The position numbers and the translations under genes are program-made. Shown one piece after another: positions 61,937-64,000 of a DNA stretch of 64,000 nt; the first letter of the stretch is position 1; each line of letters begins with the position of its first letter. Location of the stretch: contig NZ_CABKRX010000085.1 of assembly GCF_902374955.1 (NCBI RefSeq), forward strand, positions 122,952 through 186,951. Reading direction: 5' to 3'. Source of the DNA: Bacillus massilioanorexius (lineage in GTDB: Bacteria; Bacillota; Bacilli; Bacillales; DSM-1321). A model generated the notes under the pieces. That model was not told the origin of the DNA and did not search any database. It saw only the letters and a program-made list of their open reading frames with translations.

Positions 61937-62560
61937 ATGAGCAAATTATCTAAAAGGCAACAAGATATTCTTGATTTTATAAAAGATGAAGTAAACCAGA
62001 AAGGCTATCCACCGTCTGTACGAGAAATTGGTGAAGCAGTCGGTTTAGCTTCAAGCTCCACTGTTCACGGACATTTGGCTAGATTAGAAGCAAAAGGTTT
62101 AATAAGAAGAGATCCTACTAAACCTCGTGCAATTGAAATACTAGACTTAGAGGAAGAATCCTTAATACCAAAACGCAAGGTCGTAAATGTACCGTTAATT
62201 GGTAAGGTAACGGCAGGACAACCTATTACTGCTATTGAGAATGTTGAGGAATATTTTCCTTTACCAGAACATCTAGCTGGTTACGATCAACAAGTATTTA
62301 TGCTAGAGATATCAGGAGATAGTATGATAGAAGCTGGCATACATGACGGAGATTACGTTATTGTCCGACAACAAAGTACAGCTCTAAATGGTGAAATTGT
62401 TGTTGCGATGACTGAAGAGGATGAAGCAACGGTTAAACGATTCTTTAAGGAAAGAAATTATTTCCGCTTACAACCTGAAAACTCTTCGTTAGAACCAATT
62501 ATCTTAGAAAAAGTATCAATTTTAGGAAAAGTCATCGGTTTATACCGAGAAATTCATTAA
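61937..62560 (+). CDS. lexA: LexA repressor
   Basis: A 207-residue SOS repressor. The N-terminal winged helix (RQQDILDFIKDEVNQKGYPP, then VREIGEAVGLASSSTVHGHL) is followed by the cleavage site Ala93-Gly94 (KVTAGQP), catalytic Ser129 (SGDSM) and Lys167 (TVKRFF). Activated RecA triggers self-cleavage. The ATG follows AAGTGGGGGTG. Three SOS boxes upstream imply autoregulation. Confidence 0.97.
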   Translation: MSKLSKRQQDILDFIKDEVNQKGYPPSVREIGEAVGLASSSTVHGHLARLEAKGLIRRDPTKPRAIEILDLEEESLIPKRKVVNVPLIGKVTAGQPITAIENVEEYFPLPEHLAGYDQQVFMLEISGDSMIEAGIHDGDYVIVRQQSTALNGEIVVAMTEEDEATVKRFFKERNYFRLQPENSSLEPIILEKVSILGKVIGLYREIH

Positions 62561-62570
62561 GTACAATATA

Positions 62571-62619
62571 AAAAAGATTCAAAAGTTAGCATTAAGGCTA
62601 AACATTTGAATCTTTTTTA
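62571..62619. terminator. Bidirectional terminator after lexA
   Basis: AAAAAGATTCAAA pairs with TTTGAATCTTTTTT between lexA and the convergent amidase pseudogene. Confidence 0.75.
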
Positions 62620-62658
62620 TTGTATTTAAATTTAGTCGTAACAATAATAAGAGTAAAC

Positions 62659-63380
62659 TTATTTTAATTTATTTCCTTGAATTAATCCTCGATATAAAGC
62701 TACATAGATTAATGCAATAGCATCGTCTAGCGATAATTCCCCTTTTACTAATTTTTCTCTATGGGCAGGACTAATTGCTAAATCACCATGTACGTCTTTA
62801 TTTTCAAAACTTTGTAAAACCATAGCAGTTGAGTTAATCATTGTGGCATTACTCGGTTGGTACACGTGAACATCCTCCTTCTCCTTGCTATTAGAGTTAG
62901 AATTTGAGAACAATTTTTTGAAATCAATCCAAGTTACATTCGAACCGCTTCTCATAATCTTTGGACAATTTTTCCCACTCCAATAATTATGCTGAACAAC
63001 ATTTTCAATTGAAATATTTTCATCTCTCATTATTATCTTCGTTAATGCTGCTGCATTTTGCACTGCTTTTTGATAATTCCCATCGCTATTTACACAAATT
63101 TCTATATGAATCGATTCCTTATTACCTTTCGTTGTACCCGCCGCCCAACACATCCAAGTATGCTCAAATGACTGTATCGCTTCTTTATCATCAACTTGCC
63201 AATGCCATGATGCTTCTCTAATATTGCCATTTGCTTGCAAACGTGCATGTGCATCAGCATTAGCTCCATTACTTGTATTATCCGTTTCATGTATTGTGAT
63301 ATATTTTTTATATTTCCTTTCCCATACGTAAATCTTTCAGCAACTGAATCAGATACCAAATACTTACGAGTACTCACCAT
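62659..63380 (-). pseudogene. N-acetylmuramoyl-L-alanine amidase (XlyB/CwlA-type), single-base frameshift
   Basis: The gene starts at ATG after GAGGTGA and reads MVSTRKYLVSDSVAERFTYG. At a run of six A (minus strand, about 63306-63311) the frame must gain one base to continue KYITIHETDNTSNGANADAH. From there a complete amidase_2 domain follows: His of IHET, SWHWQVDDKEAIQSF, and VVQHNYWSGKNCPK. A C-terminal helical tail of the phage-endolysin type (SPAHREKLVKGELSLDDAIA) ends the frame. Read with seven A it gives about 240 residues. It would cleave the MurNAc-L-Ala bond. It may be decayed, phase-variable or a sequencing error. Confidence 0.78.
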
Positions 63381-63621
63381 ACAATCACCTCAAGGTAATC
63401 TATGTTAAGTTCTATCAAATGGCTTGTACTATATCCTATTGATTAAAAAAAGGCTTCTTTTTACTCCTACTATCCCCCCATGTTGGAAAGAGCTATTTTA
63501 AAGTGGAATAAAATGAGAAGAATTCTTAATTATTCAAAGAATGTTCACCACTATAAAAGAATCTATTGAAAAATGGAATTATACTATAATTATGAATTTG
63601 TTTTATAAGGAGTTCTTAATT

Positions 63622-63840
63622 ATGACAACATGCACAATGCACCGTATTTTAAAGTACAAAACACGAAAAGGTAAATTAATGGATTTAGCCAAAAAAAGTA
63701 AAGAGAAACAATTAATAAACACTTGGATTGAACCGTGTGATGATGAAGATTGTAAATGCAAAGATAAAGTTTTTAAAGAATACGCAATGCCTGATGGTTC
63801 ACTTCAAATTGAAAAAACATGTCTAAATGAAACAAATTAG
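63622..63840 (+). CDS. Small Cys-rich protein, unknown
   Basis: A 72-residue protein, ATG after TAAGGAG; the frame is open 27 codons further upstream but without an RBS. It is basic at the front (HRILKYKTRKGKLMDLAKKS) and has an acidic Cys cluster (Cys39, Cys44, Cys46 in WIEPCDDEDCKCKDK) plus Cys4 and Cys67. This suggests a metal- or disulfide-stabilised knuckle. No family is recognised. It is followed by a strong terminator. Confidence 0.62.
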   Translation: MTTCTMHRILKYKTRKGKLMDLAKKSKEKQLINTWIEPCDDEDCKCKDKVFKEYAMPDGSLQIEKTCLNETN

Positions 63841-63842
63841 TA

Positions 63843-63873
63843 TAAAGCCCTTCTTAACCGAGAAGGGCTTTAT
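63843..63873 (+). terminator. Intrinsic terminator of the Cys-rich protein gene
   Basis: TAAAGCCCTTCT pairs with AGAAGGGCTTTA, followed by TACTTTTTAC. Confidence 0.8.
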
Positions 63874-64000
63874 ACTTTTTACAGATAAGCTAATTAATCG
63901 TTAGAAATACTAGAGATAACACTCACACAGGTAAATTATGGAATATAACATGTTAAATAATTAATGAAATCATAAAAATTAACCCAATATCATTCGTAAT

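Noticed and set aside
62659..63380. Prophage suggested by the endolysin-like amidase
   Set aside because: No holin, structural, integrase or terminase genes are near it, so it is treated as an isolated chromosomal amidase pseudogene.
1..64000. CRISPR arrays, restriction-modification, toxin-antitoxin or phage-defence islands
   Set aside because: No regularly spaced direct repeats and no recognisable defence proteins were seen. The lone nucleotidyltransferase has no HEPN partner.
1..64000. tRNA or rRNA genes
   Set aside because: No cloverleaf with CCA end or rRNA-like sequence was recognised. The only tRNA-related features are the two T-box leaders.

Overview
The window is an AT-rich chromosomal segment of an endospore-forming Firmicute of the Bacillaceae. 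The evidence is the small acid-soluble spore protein genes sspO and sspP, a Spo0E-family peptide, sirA, two T-box leaders, TPP riboswitches, CGAAC-type LexA boxes, and strong AGGAGG-like ribosome binding sites with many TTG/GTG starts. From about 36 kb to the right edge the order follows Bacillus subtilis as I remember it (lexA-yneA-yneB-ynzC-tkt-sirA-yneF-ynzD-ccdA-yneI-yneJ-yneK ... sspP-sspO-citB), interrupted by inserted blocks. I do not assign a genus.

Layout. 0-9.5 kb: a GNAT fragment, MFS exporter, aldehyde dehydrogenase with a cre-like site, aldose epimerase-like protein, esterase, a split ThrE-type exporter, an ECF sigma/anti-sigma pair and a lipoprotein. 9.5-14 kb: a short-chain dehydrogenase and a thiamine salvage operon (thiM-thiE-HAD phosphatase-thiD) behind two complete TPP riboswitches in series. 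14-18.2 kb: a metallo-beta-lactamase-fold enzyme, proC behind a proline T-box, a small NTF2-like gene that appears to start at ACG, and namA. 18.2-33 kb: accessory genes with several broken ones (OatA-type SGNH remnant, ynfA with an amber codon, quinone oxidoreductase with an internal deletion, chemoreceptor with an ochre codon), plus a LysE/XRE pair, an SRPBCC/ArsR pair, and a Pseudomonas-like TrpRS behind a tryptophan T-box.

33-36.5 kb: rnz and zwf, divergent. 36.5-46.8 kb: citB with a CcpC-type dyad, sspO, then a 6.8-kb block (ABC transporter with GntR regulator, MarR regulator, DUF4097 protein, alcohol dehydrogenase, nitroreductase) that separates sspO from sspP. 47-58 kb: an EamA transporter, sbcDC, the ccdA/yneI/yneJ/yneK cytochrome c maturation neighbourhood, a Spo0E-like peptide, a prohibitin-like protein with a small membrane partner, yneF and sirA. 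58-64 kb: tkt, ynzC, the SOS locus yneB-yneA/lexA with three LexA boxes, a frameshifted peptidoglycan amidase and a small Cys-rich protein.

Three families of non-coding repeats lie between genes. One is about 240 bp, hairpin-bounded and present twice. One has a 45-bp core seen four times in decayed form. The third is a single GC-rich palindromic element. I saw no CRISPR array, rRNA, tRNA, insertion-sequence transposase or recognisable anti-phage system. The best leads for new biology are the repeat families, the MarR/DUF4097 shared operator, the HAD enzyme in the thiamine operon and the serial TPP riboswitches.
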